A DNA stretch of 9,226 bases from NCBI GenBank assembly GCA_964387935.1, contig CAYLZN010000236.1, positions 1-9,226 on the forward strand. The letters run 5' to 3'. Of the stretch, positions 1-6,653 are shown piece by piece. Within the stretch, counting starts at the first letter, position 1, and every line of letters begins with the position of its first letter. A model generated the notes under the pieces. The model saw nothing but the letters and a program-made list of their open reading frames with translations, had not been told where the DNA came from and made no database searches. Both the position numbers and the translations under genes were made by a program. Source of the DNA: CAYLZN01 sp964387935. GTDB taxonomy: Bacteria; Acidobacteriota; Vicinamibacteria; Vicinamibacterales; JAFNAJ01.

Positions 1-2507
1 GTCGTGAGCCGCCCGACCCCCACGATGCCCGGCATCCCGGCCTCGTCCCGGCGTTCGGCGACGAGCGCCATGTCCCGGCCGTAATCGATGAAGCAAATCC
101 GGGTGAGCCGCTCGTGCGACACCCGCTGGCCCAGCTTGATGCTGTGGAAGTAGCGGAAGTAGACGCTGCGTTCCGACAGCCCCTCGTGGAAGCGCACCAT
201 CAGGGGCTCGTCCTCGGGCCGGATGGGCCGGATGACGACCTCCACGCCGTTCTTCATCCTGAACGGCCGGACATACCGCATGGGGTACGGCGTGATCGCC
301 AGCGGCGGCAGATCACCCTTCGCGACGCCCGGCCCATGAACGACGACCCGTGCGCCGAGCGCCATCGTGGCCGCGGCGGACACGAGGAGCGGGTTGATTT
401 CGATCTCCTGAAGCCACCGCTGCTCGACGACGAGCATGCTGAACCTCACCAGCAGTTCGGCGAGCGGATCGAGGTCCTCGGGCCGTTCGCCTCGCACGAC
501 CTCGAGGGCGTGGAACACCTTCGTCTGCTCCATCAGGCGGCGTGCGAGGGTCGTGTTGAGCGGTGGCAGGCCCAGGGCGTGATCGCGGTAGATCTCGACG
601 AAGCGGCCGCCCGACCCGAAGAGGAGCACGGGGCCGAGCTGCGGGTCGATGCGGCTTCCCAGCACCAGCTCGCAGCCGTCACGCCGCACCATCGGCTGGA
701 CGGTCACGCCCCGGAACTGCCCCGGGCCGGCCCGGTGCGTGGCGAAGGCCTCGAGGGCGCGGAACGCCCGTCGCACGGCCTCCGCCCGCGTGAGGTTCAG
801 CGCCTCGCCCCGCTCGTCCCACGTCTGCGCCATCGTCTCCGAGTGCAGCCTGAGGGTCACGGGGTAGCCCAGCGTCCGCGCCAGGGAGACCGCCTCGTCC
901 TCGTGGCCCGCCAGCAGCGTCGGCACCACAGGGATGTCGTAGTGCGCCAGCAGGGCCTTCGCCTCGATCTCGGTCAACCACGTGCGACCTGACTGCCGGA
1001 CGGACTCGATGAGCGCCTCCGCGGCCTGCCGTCGCGCCGCCCCGTCGCGCTCGTCCTCCACCGTCCGTGTCGGCGTTTCGTAGAGCGCGCGGAGATTGCT
1101 GGCGTACCGCCACATGTAGTTGAAGGTGCGTGCCGCGGTGTCTGGATACTGGAACGTCGGAATGTTGGCCCGATTCAGAATCATCTCGCCGGCAGCGACC
1201 TCGGCCCCTCCCATCCAGCTGGCCAGCACCGGCTTGTGAGTGACCTTGCCGAAGGGTCGTACCTGCTCGGCCGTCTGGGTCGGATCGGTCATCGCCTGCG
1301 GAGTGAGGATGACGAGCAGCCCATCGCTGTTCTCGTCCTTGGCCGCGACCTCGAGCGCGCGCGCGAAGCGCGCCGGGTCGGCGTCTCCCAGGATGTCAAT
1401 CGGGTTGCCATGACTCCAGTCAGACGGGAGCACGGCGTCGAGCGCGCCCAGCGTCTCCGCAGACAGCTCCGCCAGTTGACCACCCCCACGGATGAGCGCA
1501 TCGGTGGCCAGCACGCCTGGGCCGCCGGCGTTGGTCAGGATCGCCAGCCTCGGCCCCACCGGGCGCGGCTGTTTCGCAAGCACCTCCGCAAGGTGGAACA
1601 GCTCCGCGATCGTCTCGACGCGCAGGACCCCGCATCGCCTGAATGCGGCGTCGAGGGCCTCGTCACTGCCGGTCAGCGCGCCTGTATGCGAGGCGGCCGC
1701 CCGCGCCGCAGCCCCGGTCCGACCCACCTTGATGACGATGACGGGCTTCGCCAGCGCGATCTCCCGGGCCGCCGACAGGAACGCCCGGGCGTTGCCGATC
1801 GACTCCATGTACATCACGATGCTGCGCGTGCGCGGGTCGTGCCCGAGGTAGTCGAGCAGGTCTCCCCATCCGACATCCACCATCGATCCGATCGACACGA
1901 ACGCGCTGAAGCCGACGTGCTCCCGGAAGCTCCAATCGAGGACTGCGGCGCACAGCGCGCCGCTCTGGCTGATGAACGCCACATGGCCCGACCTGGCCAT
2001 CGCGCTGGCGAACGTCGCGTTGAGGCCCGTGAGCGGGCTCATCACGCCAAGGCAGTTGGGACCCACGACCCGCAGGTGATGGGCGCGGGCCTCCTCGAGG
2101 ACACGCGCCTCCAGCGCCGCGCCCTCCGGCCCCGCCTCCCGGAACCCAGCGGAGATCACGATGACGGCCTTCACGCCGGCCACGCCGCAGGCGCGCACGA
2201 CGTCCGGTACGGTCGGCGCCGGCGTCACGATCACGGCGAGTTCGGGCGCCTCGGGAATGGCTGCGACCTCCGGGTAGGCCTGGATGCCGAGCACGCTGGC
2301 GCGATGGGGATTCACGGGGAACACCGTGCCACCGAACGGGGAGCTGATCAGGTTCCAGAGGATCGTGCGACCGATGCTGCCGTGCTTTTCCGTAGCCCCG
2401 ATGACTGCCACACTCGCCGGTCGGAAGATGGAGTCGAGCGGAAGCCGCTCCGGGTGGTGCCAGCCGTGGAGCCCCTTGTCGAATTCCTTCCCCTTGTCGA
2501 TGTCCAT
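1..2507 (-). CDS. Bifunctional NDP-forming acyl-CoA (acetate-CoA) ligase / GNAT acetyltransferase, 3' end cut by window edge
   Basis: The 835 visible codons match the fused ADP-forming acetyl-CoA synthetase/protein acetyltransferase family (relatives: Pat/YfiQ). Domains in order: CoA-binding Rossmann domain (about residues 27-130, motif VAVIGATEKHGSIGR), flavodoxin-like ligase domain (about 165-300) with FISQSGAL and the phosphohistidine motif SHTGALTGSD (His274), second ligase domain (about 320-470), ATP-grasp (about 505-725, ending near EIEINPLLV), then the first 80 or so residues of a GNAT domain (VVIRPIRPEDEP onward). The acetyl-CoA loop and C-terminus lie off the left edge. Family reaction: acid + CoA + ATP to acyl-CoA + ADP + Pi; the GNAT part acetylates lysines in characterised relatives. 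The ATG at 2507 is preferred, with AAGGG four bases upstream; an in-frame GTG at 2531 lacks a ribosome site. It is divergent from the Rieske gene. Family assignment is firm; substrate is not. Confidence 0.93.
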   Translation of the reverse strand, partial: MDIDKGKEFDKGLHGWHHPERLPLDSIFRPASVAVIGATEKHGSIGRTILWNLISSPFGGTVFPVNPHRASVLGIQAYPEVAAIPEAPELAVIVTPAPTVPDVVRACGVAGVKAVIVISAGFREAGPEGAALEARVLEEARAHHLRVVGPNCLGVMSPLTGLNATFASAMARSGHVAFISQSGALCAAVLDWSFREHVGFSAFVSIGSMVDVGWGDLLDYLGHDPRTRSIVMYMESIGNARAFLSAAREIALAKPVIVIKVGRTGAAARAAASHTGALTGSDEALDAAFRRCGVLRVETIAELFHLAEVLAKQPRPVGPRLAILTNAGGPGVLATDALIRGGGQLAELSAETLGALDAVLPSDWSHGNPIDILGDADPARFARALEVAAKDENSDGLLVILTPQAMTDPTQTAEQVRPFGKVTHKPVLASWMGGAEVAAGEMILNRANIPTFQYPDTAARTFNYMWRYASNLRALYETPTRTVEDERDGAARRQAAEALIESVRQSGRTWLTEIEAKALLAHYDIPVVPTLLAGHEDEAVSLARTLGYPVTLRLHSETMAQTWDERGEALNLTRAEAVRRAFRALEAFATHRAGPGQFRGVTVQPMVRRDGCELVLGSRIDPQLGPVLLFGSGGRFVEIYRDHALGLPPLNTTLARRLMEQTKVFHALEVVRGERPEDLDPLAELLVRFSMLVVEQRWLQEIEINPLLVSAAATMALGARVVVHGPGVAKGDLPPLAITPYPMRYVRPFRMKNGVEVVIRPIRPEDEPLMVRFHEGLSERSVYFRYFHSIKLGQRVSHERLTRICFIDYGRDMALVAERRDEAGMPGIVGVGRLT

Positions 2508-2598
2508 GACGCCCTTGGGTGATAAGCTCACTGACGATAGTCGGAAATGCGGCCGCACGCACGTGGATCGGCTGGCCGCCTTCCCCGAGGCTCCGCCG
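2508..2598. promoter_or_regulatory. Divergent intergenic region, probable back-to-back promoters
   Basis: The 91 bp between the divergent starts of the acyl-CoA ligase and the Rieske gene must hold control elements for at least one of them. It is less GC-rich in its left part than the flanking genes. Visible elements are TGATAA (2520-2525) and GATAGT (2536-2541), both -10-like on the plus strand, and a short inverted repeat GTGA-N5-TCAC (2519-2531). No convincing -35 partner was found for either -10-like hexamer. Ahead of the Rieske start there is GAGG (2587-2590), eight bases before the ATG. Presence of promoters is inferred from gene layout; the exact elements are uncertain. Confidence 0.35.
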
Positions 2599-3687
2599 AT
2601 GCGCGACGCCCTCCCGCCCGTCGACCCTGACATCCGCCGTGCCTCCACGCTGCCCGCGAGCTTCTATCGCGACCCCGTGTACTACGAACGCAGCCGGGAC
2701 CGCGTCTTCGCCAGGAGCTGGCAGTTCGTCGGCGACCTCGATCAGGTGCGGGTGCCCGGCCAGGTGGCCCCGATCGTCCTGCTCGACGGGTGCCTCGATG
2801 AACCGCTGGTCCTGACCCGGGATCACCTGGACAACCTCCACGTGCTGTCGAACGTGTGCACGCACCGGGGCATGCTGGTGTGCGAGGCGTCGGGCGTCGA
2901 GGGCGTGCTGCGCTGCCGCTATCACGGCCGCCGCTTCTCGCTCGACGGACGATTGCTGTCCATGCCGGAGTTCGACGATGTGGAAGGGTTCCCGGCGGAC
3001 ACGGACAATCTGCCGTCCATCCCCATGGCAACCTGGGGGAAATTCGTCTTCGTATCGCTCGATCCCGAGGTGCCCTTCGCGCAGGTGATGGCCGAGATCG
3101 ATCGACGCGTGGGGTTCCTGCCGATTGCTGAGATGGCCCTCGACCCCGCGCGATCGCGCGACTACCTGGTCCGCTCCCACTGGGCCTTGTACTGCGACAA
3201 CTATCTCGAGGGCTTCCACATTCCATACATTCACGCCGGCCTCGCGGGCGCGCTCGATTACGGGCAGTATCGGACCGAGCTGTTCCCGCTGGCGAGCCTT
3301 CAGGTGGGCGTGGCCGCTCAAGACCAGGAGGCGTTCGATCTGCCCGCGTCATCGCCGGATCACGGCCAGCGTGTCGGCGCGTACTACTTCTGGCTGTTCC
3401 CCAACCTCATGCTGAACGTGTACCCGTGGGGCATCTCCGTGAACGTCGTCAGGCCGCTGGGCCTCGACCGGACACGGGTCTCGTTCCTGTCCTACGTGTG
3501 GGATCCGACGCGGCTCGACAGCGGCGCCGGCTCCTCGCTCGACCGGGTCGAGCGGGAAGACGAAGTCGTCGTCGAAGCGGTGCAGCGCGGGCTGCGGTCG
3601 CGGCTCTACCGTCGAGGCCGGTTCTCGCCCCTGCGCGAGACTGGTGTCCATCACTTCCATCGCCTGCTGGCCGAGCGGGTCCTGTGA
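2599..3687 (+). CDS. Rieske [2Fe-2S] non-haem iron oxygenase, alpha subunit (choline/carnitine monooxygenase-like)
   Basis: The 362-residue protein has the two-domain layout of ring-hydroxylating oxygenase alpha subunits. The N-terminal Rieske domain carries Cys87-x-His89 (NVCTHRG) and Cys106-x2-His109 (CRYHG), which bind the [2Fe-2S] cluster. The C-terminal catalytic domain has NYLEGFHIPYIH, giving His207 and His212 as mononuclear iron ligands, with Asp321 (ERED) the likely third ligand. The residue three before His207 is Glu204, where naphthalene dioxygenase types have a bridging Asp; Glu is known in carnitine monooxygenase CntA. The closing QRGLRSRLY...HHFHRLL also resembles choline/carnitine-type enzymes. 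Predicted role: O2-dependent oxidation of an unknown substrate with electrons from a separate reductase, which is not in the window. ATG 2599 was chosen because GAGG lies eight bases upstream; GTG 2563 is an alternative. First gene of an overlapping trio. Confidence 0.93.
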   Translation: MRDALPPVDPDIRRASTLPASFYRDPVYYERSRDRVFARSWQFVGDLDQVRVPGQVAPIVLLDGCLDEPLVLTRDHLDNLHVLSNVCTHRGMLVCEASGVEGVLRCRYHGRRFSLDGRLLSMPEFDDVEGFPADTDNLPSIPMATWGKFVFVSLDPEVPFAQVMAEIDRRVGFLPIAEMALDPARSRDYLVRSHWALYCDNYLEGFHIPYIHAGLAGALDYGQYRTELFPLASLQVGVAAQDQEAFDLPASSPDHGQRVGAYYFWLFPNLMLNVYPWGISVNVVRPLGLDRTRVSFLSYVWDPTRLDSGAGSSLDRVEREDEVVVEAVQRGLRSRLYRRGRFSPLRETGVHHFHRLLAERVL

Positions 3688-4460
3688 GTGTCGTGGCGCC
3701 CGACGCGGTCCTGACGACCTGGCTGGACGCGCTGGAGCGGCGCCACATGGCGAACCTGCGCTTCGCCGAAGTGTCGCGGGCGCTGCGGGCGCTCTCCTCG
3801 GCCTACGTGGAGCGACGGGCGCGGTTGTCGCACGGGGTGGCGCTCGATGGCGGCGGCAAACGTGCGGCCTTCGCGCTGTCGTTCGGCCCGCTCCATTTCC
3901 TCACGGTCGAGCGCATTCTCGCCGCGCTGCCGGTGGCGGCTACGCGCATCGACACGGTCGTGGACCTGGGCTGCGGAACCGGCGCGGCGGGTTCGGCCTG
4001 GGCGCTGTCGTTGCAGGCGCGCCCTCGCCTGGTCGGCATCGACAAGCACCAGTGGGCCGTCGCGGAGGCCGCCTGGGCCTACCGGGTTCTTGGCCTGCGC
4101 GGTCGCACGTTCCAGGGAGACATCGCACGGGTCGCCTGGCCGACGCGCCGAACCGGTCTCGTCAGCGGATGGACGATGAACGAGGTGACCGAGTCGGCAC
4201 GCGCGACGCTGCTGCGTCGCCTGCTGTCGGCGGCGGAGCACGGCGCTGCGGTGCTGGTCGTCGAGCCGATCGCGCGGGCCGTCTCCCCGTGGTGGCCTGG
4301 GTGGGCGGATGCCTTCACGCTCAGGGGCGGGCGCGCAGACGAGTGGCGTTTCCGCGTCCCGCTGCCGGATCTCGTCGCGCGACTCGATCGCGCGTCCGGC
4401 CTGTCGCACGACGAACTGACGGCGCGATCCCTGTGGCTGTCGTCACCCGCCGATGTCTGA
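3684..4460 (+). CDS. Class I SAM-dependent methyltransferase, overlapping the Rieske gene
   Basis: This 258-residue protein starts at a GTG that overlaps the Rieske stop as GTGA, a 4-bp arrangement typical of coupled translation. Motif I of the Rossmann-fold methyltransferases is clear: TVVDLGCGTGAAG (about residues 91-103). An acidic residue closes the second strand (RLVGIDKHQWA, Asp120), and QGDIARV (144-150) matches the motif II/III region that holds the adenine. A post-core stretch GWTMNEVTE (162-170) followed by VLVVEPIARA (190-199) resembles the NE-L/V and VEP segments of Rsm22-like methyltransferases, so that family is a possible placement. An N-terminal helical region of about 85 residues, including LSHGVALDGGGKRAAFALSF, may cap the substrate site. 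Substrate unknown. Its position suggests it acts on the same pathway as the oxygenase, or on a product of it. No strong ribosome site precedes it. Confidence 0.85.
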   Translation: MSVVAPDAVLTTWLDALERRHMANLRFAEVSRALRALSSAYVERRARLSHGVALDGGGKRAAFALSFGPLHFLTVERILAALPVAATRIDTVVDLGCGTGAAGSAWALSLQARPRLVGIDKHQWAVAEAAWAYRVLGLRGRTFQGDIARVAWPTRRTGLVSGWTMNEVTESARATLLRRLLSAAEHGAAVLVVEPIARAVSPWWPGWADAFTLRGGRADEWRFRVPLPDLVARLDRASGLSHDELTARSLWLSSPADV

Positions 4461-5982
4461 CGCCCAGCGTTCGACCCTCGCGCTGCTCGTGGCGTGTCTC
4501 GCCTTCCTGGTGCTCGTGACGGCGAACTCCGGGGGCTACGAGTACGGGGCGGCCGATCAGGCGTTCTACATCCCCGCCTTGCTCCGTCACCTCGATCCTG
4601 CGCTCTTCCCGCGCGACCGCGCGCTGATCGATGGACAGGGCCGTCTCCTCGTGCTCGACGAGGGGGCGGCCTGGCTGGTCAAGCACGCCGGGGTCTCGCT
4701 GCCGTCGATCTTCCTCCTCGGCTACGGGGCGGCGGCGGTGATCATGGCCACGGCCGCCTGGTGTCTCGCGCGCGGGTTCGGGCTCGGCCGCGTCACGGCT
4801 GTGGGGTTCGTCCTGGCCATGACGTTACGGCACCACGTCCTGGGCACGGGCGTGAACACGTTCGAGGGCCACTTCCATCCTCGCGTCCTGGCCTTCGGGC
4901 TCGGTCTCGGCGCCGTGGCGGGCACCGTCGCGCAACGTCCAGCAGCCACCCTCGGGCTCGCCGGACTGGCGCTCCTGACACACCCGACCACTGGCGCATG
5001 GTTCGCCCTGTGGGTGTCGGTGGCGTGGTTCCTGCGGCAGGACCGTGCCCCGCGCGCACGGCTGCGAGGCCTGGTGGCCGTCCTGGCCCTCGTGGGCCTG
5101 GCCGGGCTGCTGGCCCTCAGCGCCGGCCTCGCGAACCCACTGGCACGCATCGACGACGCCTGGCGTGCGGCCTTCGCCTGGAAGGGCTATCTCTTCTCGA
5201 TGGACTGGTCGCTGAGCACCTGGCTCGCCAACGCGGCCATCGTCTCGCTCGTCCCCCTCGGGTTCGCGTGGCGACGTCGCAGCGAGTCGAGCGTGGCTGG
5301 CGAGGGCGCCATCGTCCTCGGCTGCCTCTCGCTCGTGCTCATCTTCCTGCTGCTGCTCCCGTTCGCCTGGGCGCGCGTCGCGCTGGCGCTGCAGCTCCAG
5401 CCGTCGCGCGTGCTCTGGGCCGTGGAGACGCTGGCCCTGCTCTACGTCGTCTGGGCCGTCGCGGAGGCGCCGGCGTCGTGGCGCGCGATTGACGACCGAT
5501 TCCCGCGAGCGAGGCGGGCCTGGGCCCTTGCGGCGCTGTTGGCCCTGGCGTCGATCGTCCGCGGATACTACATCCTCGAAATCGAGAAGCCGGAACGCAC
5601 GTTGGTGTCTCCGGGCCTTCGTGGTGACCAGGCGTGGGTCGACGTGCTTGGCTGGGCCAGGGACGCAACACCTCGCGAGGCGCACTTCCTGGCGGACCCG
5701 GGTCACGCCTGGAAGTACGGGGTGAGCCTGCGCGTGGGGGCCGAGCGCGACGTCTTCCTCGAGGAGGTCAAGGACGCCGCCATTGCGCTCTACTCGCGTG
5801 AGGCCGCGATCCGGGTCGTCGAGCGGACGCAGGCGCTCGGGGCGTTCGACGCGCTCGACGAAGCGAAGGCCCGCTCGCTCGCGGCAGCGTTCGACCTCGA
5901 CTACCTCATCTCGTCGCGGCCGCTGGCGCTGCCCGTGGTCCACGCCGGCGAGGGCTTCACGGTCTACCGCCTGCACCAGTAG
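4453..5982 (+). CDS. Polytopic membrane protein, GT-C glycosyltransferase-like architecture
   Basis: The 509-residue protein begins at ATG 4453, eight bases inside the methyltransferase gene, with no Shine-Dalgarno ahead of it, so translation probably restarts from the preceding stop. About ten hydrophobic segments can be seen (roughly residues 8-25, 83-105, 113-127, 143-160, 166-195, 205-225, 255-273, 284-305, 320-337, 354-372), followed by a soluble tail of about 135 residues ending FTVYRLHQ. The first loop holds YEYGAADQAFYIPALLRHLD and LFPRDRAL, resembling the acidic first external loop of GT-C glycosyltransferases and related uncharacterised membrane families (possibly the DUF6798 type). 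A second conserved-looking loop is FEGHFHPR (137-144). A GT-C enzyme would transfer sugar from a polyprenyl-phosphate donor in the inner membrane, but no activity can be assigned from sequence alone. The C-terminal tail with few hydrophobic runs fits a periplasmic domain. Confidence 0.82.
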   Translation: MSDAQRSTLALLVACLAFLVLVTANSGGYEYGAADQAFYIPALLRHLDPALFPRDRALIDGQGRLLVLDEGAAWLVKHAGVSLPSIFLLGYGAAAVIMATAAWCLARGFGLGRVTAVGFVLAMTLRHHVLGTGVNTFEGHFHPRVLAFGLGLGAVAGTVAQRPAATLGLAGLALLTHPTTGAWFALWVSVAWFLRQDRAPRARLRGLVAVLALVGLAGLLALSAGLANPLARIDDAWRAAFAWKGYLFSMDWSLSTWLANAAIVSLVPLGFAWRRRSESSVAGEGAIVLGCLSLVLIFLLLLPFAWARVALALQLQPSRVLWAVETLALLYVVWAVAEAPASWRAIDDRFPRARRAWALAALLALASIVRGYYILEIEKPERTLVSPGLRGDQAWVDVLGWARDATPREAHFLADPGHAWKYGVSLRVGAERDVFLEEVKDAAIALYSREAAIRVVERTQALGAFDALDEAKARSLAAAFDLDYLISSRPLALPVVHAGEGFTVYRLHQ

Positions 5983-6023
5983 CCAGTCCGGAAGCCTGCC
6001 GGCTGCCCTGGGCCGATCGGCGT

Positions 6024-6029
6024 CAGAAT
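6024..6029 (+). promoter_or_regulatory. Candidate -10 element placed for a leaderless transcript of the 6036 gene
   Basis: CAGAAT matches four of six bases of TATAAT and ends six bases before the ATG at 6036. Transcription from such an element would begin at or next to the start codon, giving a leaderless mRNA. The only Shine-Dalgarno-like string, AGGGA at 6030-6034, sits one base from the ATG, too close to work normally. No clear -35 is visible. Weak support. Confidence 0.25.
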
Positions 6030-6035
6030 AGGGAC

Positions 6036-6581
6036 ATGGGGTGCACCCGATTGCCAGCCCTGGTCGTCGCGGCTGCCCTCGCGAGCGAACCAGGTCTCGG
6101 CGTGGCGCTCGCCCAGGTGGCCAATGCCGGCACGCCCGCCTCCCACGACCTGCCCCGCATCCGGCGGGAACTGGCGCGTCCGGTGTCCGGCGTCGAGTGG
6201 ACCCTGCCCTCGGGGACGCCGATGTTCCGGGTCGACATCGAGGAGAGGCTCCCCGATTTCGCGACGTGGCTCGGCGATCCGCAGGGTCTCCGTGGCGGCC
6301 CGATGTCCTTCCCGTCCTACCACGACGAGTTCCTGCGCATGGTGACCCCGCCGGAGGTCGGCGCGGCGTATTCGAACGGCGAACTGCTCCAGGTGCTGGC
6401 CACGGGGCTGGCCTTCGGCTTCGCCCTGCAGCAGGCCGCCAACGCGGTCAAGGCCATCAGGAACGGGGTCGCCTCCAGCCGCGCCCGGGAGGCGTGCGAA
6501 GAGGTGGCCGCCACGCTGGCCGACTTGAATCTGGAACGCGCCAAAGCCGGACTCCCGCCCGTGCCCGTCCCCGGGTGCTGA
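6036..6581 (+). CDS. Small predicted secreted protein of unknown function
   Basis: The 181-residue product is not recognised. The N-terminus looks like a signal peptide: Arg5, a hydrophobic run LPALVVAAALA, and possible AxA cleavage sites after residue 16 or 26 (VALA|QVAN). Glu18 inside the region makes it atypical. The mature part is rich in charged and Pro residues up to about 115, with SGVEWTLPSGTPMFRVDIEE and FPSYHDEFLRM as distinctive stretches. A hydrophobic or amphipathic helix follows (LLQVLATGLAFGFALQQAAN, 117-136), then a charged helix (about 139-171) that includes Cys154. The chain ends PPVPVPGC, with Cys181 last, so a disulfide between Cys154 and Cys181 is possible. The start at 6036 lacks a normal ribosome site. 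It lies 53 bp after the membrane protein and 72 bp before the GNAT gene on the same strand. Coding character is supported by the signal sequence and a single long frame; function unknown. Confidence 0.65.
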   Translation: MGCTRLPALVVAAALASEPGLGVALAQVANAGTPASHDLPRIRRELARPVSGVEWTLPSGTPMFRVDIEERLPDFATWLGDPQGLRGGPMSFPSYHDEFLRMVTPPEVGAAYSNGELLQVLATGLAFGFALQQAANAVKAIRNGVASSRAREACEEVAATLADLNLERAKAGLPPVPVPGC

Positions 6582-6584
6582 CGC

Positions 6585-6590
6585 TATAAT
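6585..6590 (+). promoter_or_regulatory. TATAAT -10 box upstream of the GNAT-ispG pair
   Basis: A perfect consensus TATAAT occurs three bases after the stop codon of the preceding gene, in otherwise very GC-rich DNA. It would start transcription near 6597 and give a leader of about 57 nt before the GTG at 6654. The -35 region at proper spacing (about 6562-6567) shows no good TTGACA match, and the extended -10 dinucleotide is CG rather than TG. Probably drives the acetyltransferase and ispG. Confidence 0.45.
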
Positions 6591-6639
6591 GGCGCCTTCC
6601 TGAGCCGCCCGACGGGCGCTCGGACCGCAGGGCTCGCGC

Positions 6640-6645
6640 AGGAGG
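6640..6645 (+). promoter_or_regulatory. Strong Shine-Dalgarno AGGAGG deciding the GTG start at 6654
   Basis: AGGAGG, fully complementary to the anti-Shine-Dalgarno core, lies eight bases before GTG 6654. It is the best ribosome site in the window and supports this GTG as the acetyltransferase start. Confidence 0.75.
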
Positions 6646-6653
6646 ACCGCCCG

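Noticed and set aside
1236..2522. Plus-strand open frame of 428 codons, and a similar one at 114-992
   Set aside because: Both are antisense to the acyl-CoA ligase, whose domains and motifs cover the whole stretch. The products are His/Arg/Asp-rich and match nothing.
2284..2598. Upstream extension of the Rieske frame
   Set aside because: The frame stays open to 2284 but would overlap the divergent ligase gene by more than 200 bp, and family similarity starts near residue 10 of the 2599 start.
1663..3321. Minus-strand open frame of 552 codons crossing the divergent spacer
   Set aside because: It lies in a different frame over the acyl-CoA ligase and antisense to the Rieske gene, both strongly supported. 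Its composition (Arg/His/Gly/Pro rich) is typical of shadow frames in GC-rich DNA.
4825..5976. Long minus-strand open frame opposite the membrane protein
   Set aside because: Antisense shadow; the plus strand encodes regular membrane helices and a consistent C-terminal domain.
5984..6005. Hairpin CAG(T)CCGG / CCGGCTG after the membrane protein stop
   Set aside because: A seven-pair stem with a bulged T and no following T-run; too weak to call a terminator.
6589..6603. Micro-ORF ATG GCG CCT TCC TGA (MAPS) next to the TATAAT box
   Set aside because: It overlaps the -10 element itself, so it would lie upstream of the transcription start and not be on the mRNA.
6606..6618. Short palindrome CGCCCG-A-CGGGCG in the GNAT leader
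   Set aside because: Five usable pairs with a three-base loop and no T-tract; common by chance at this GC content.
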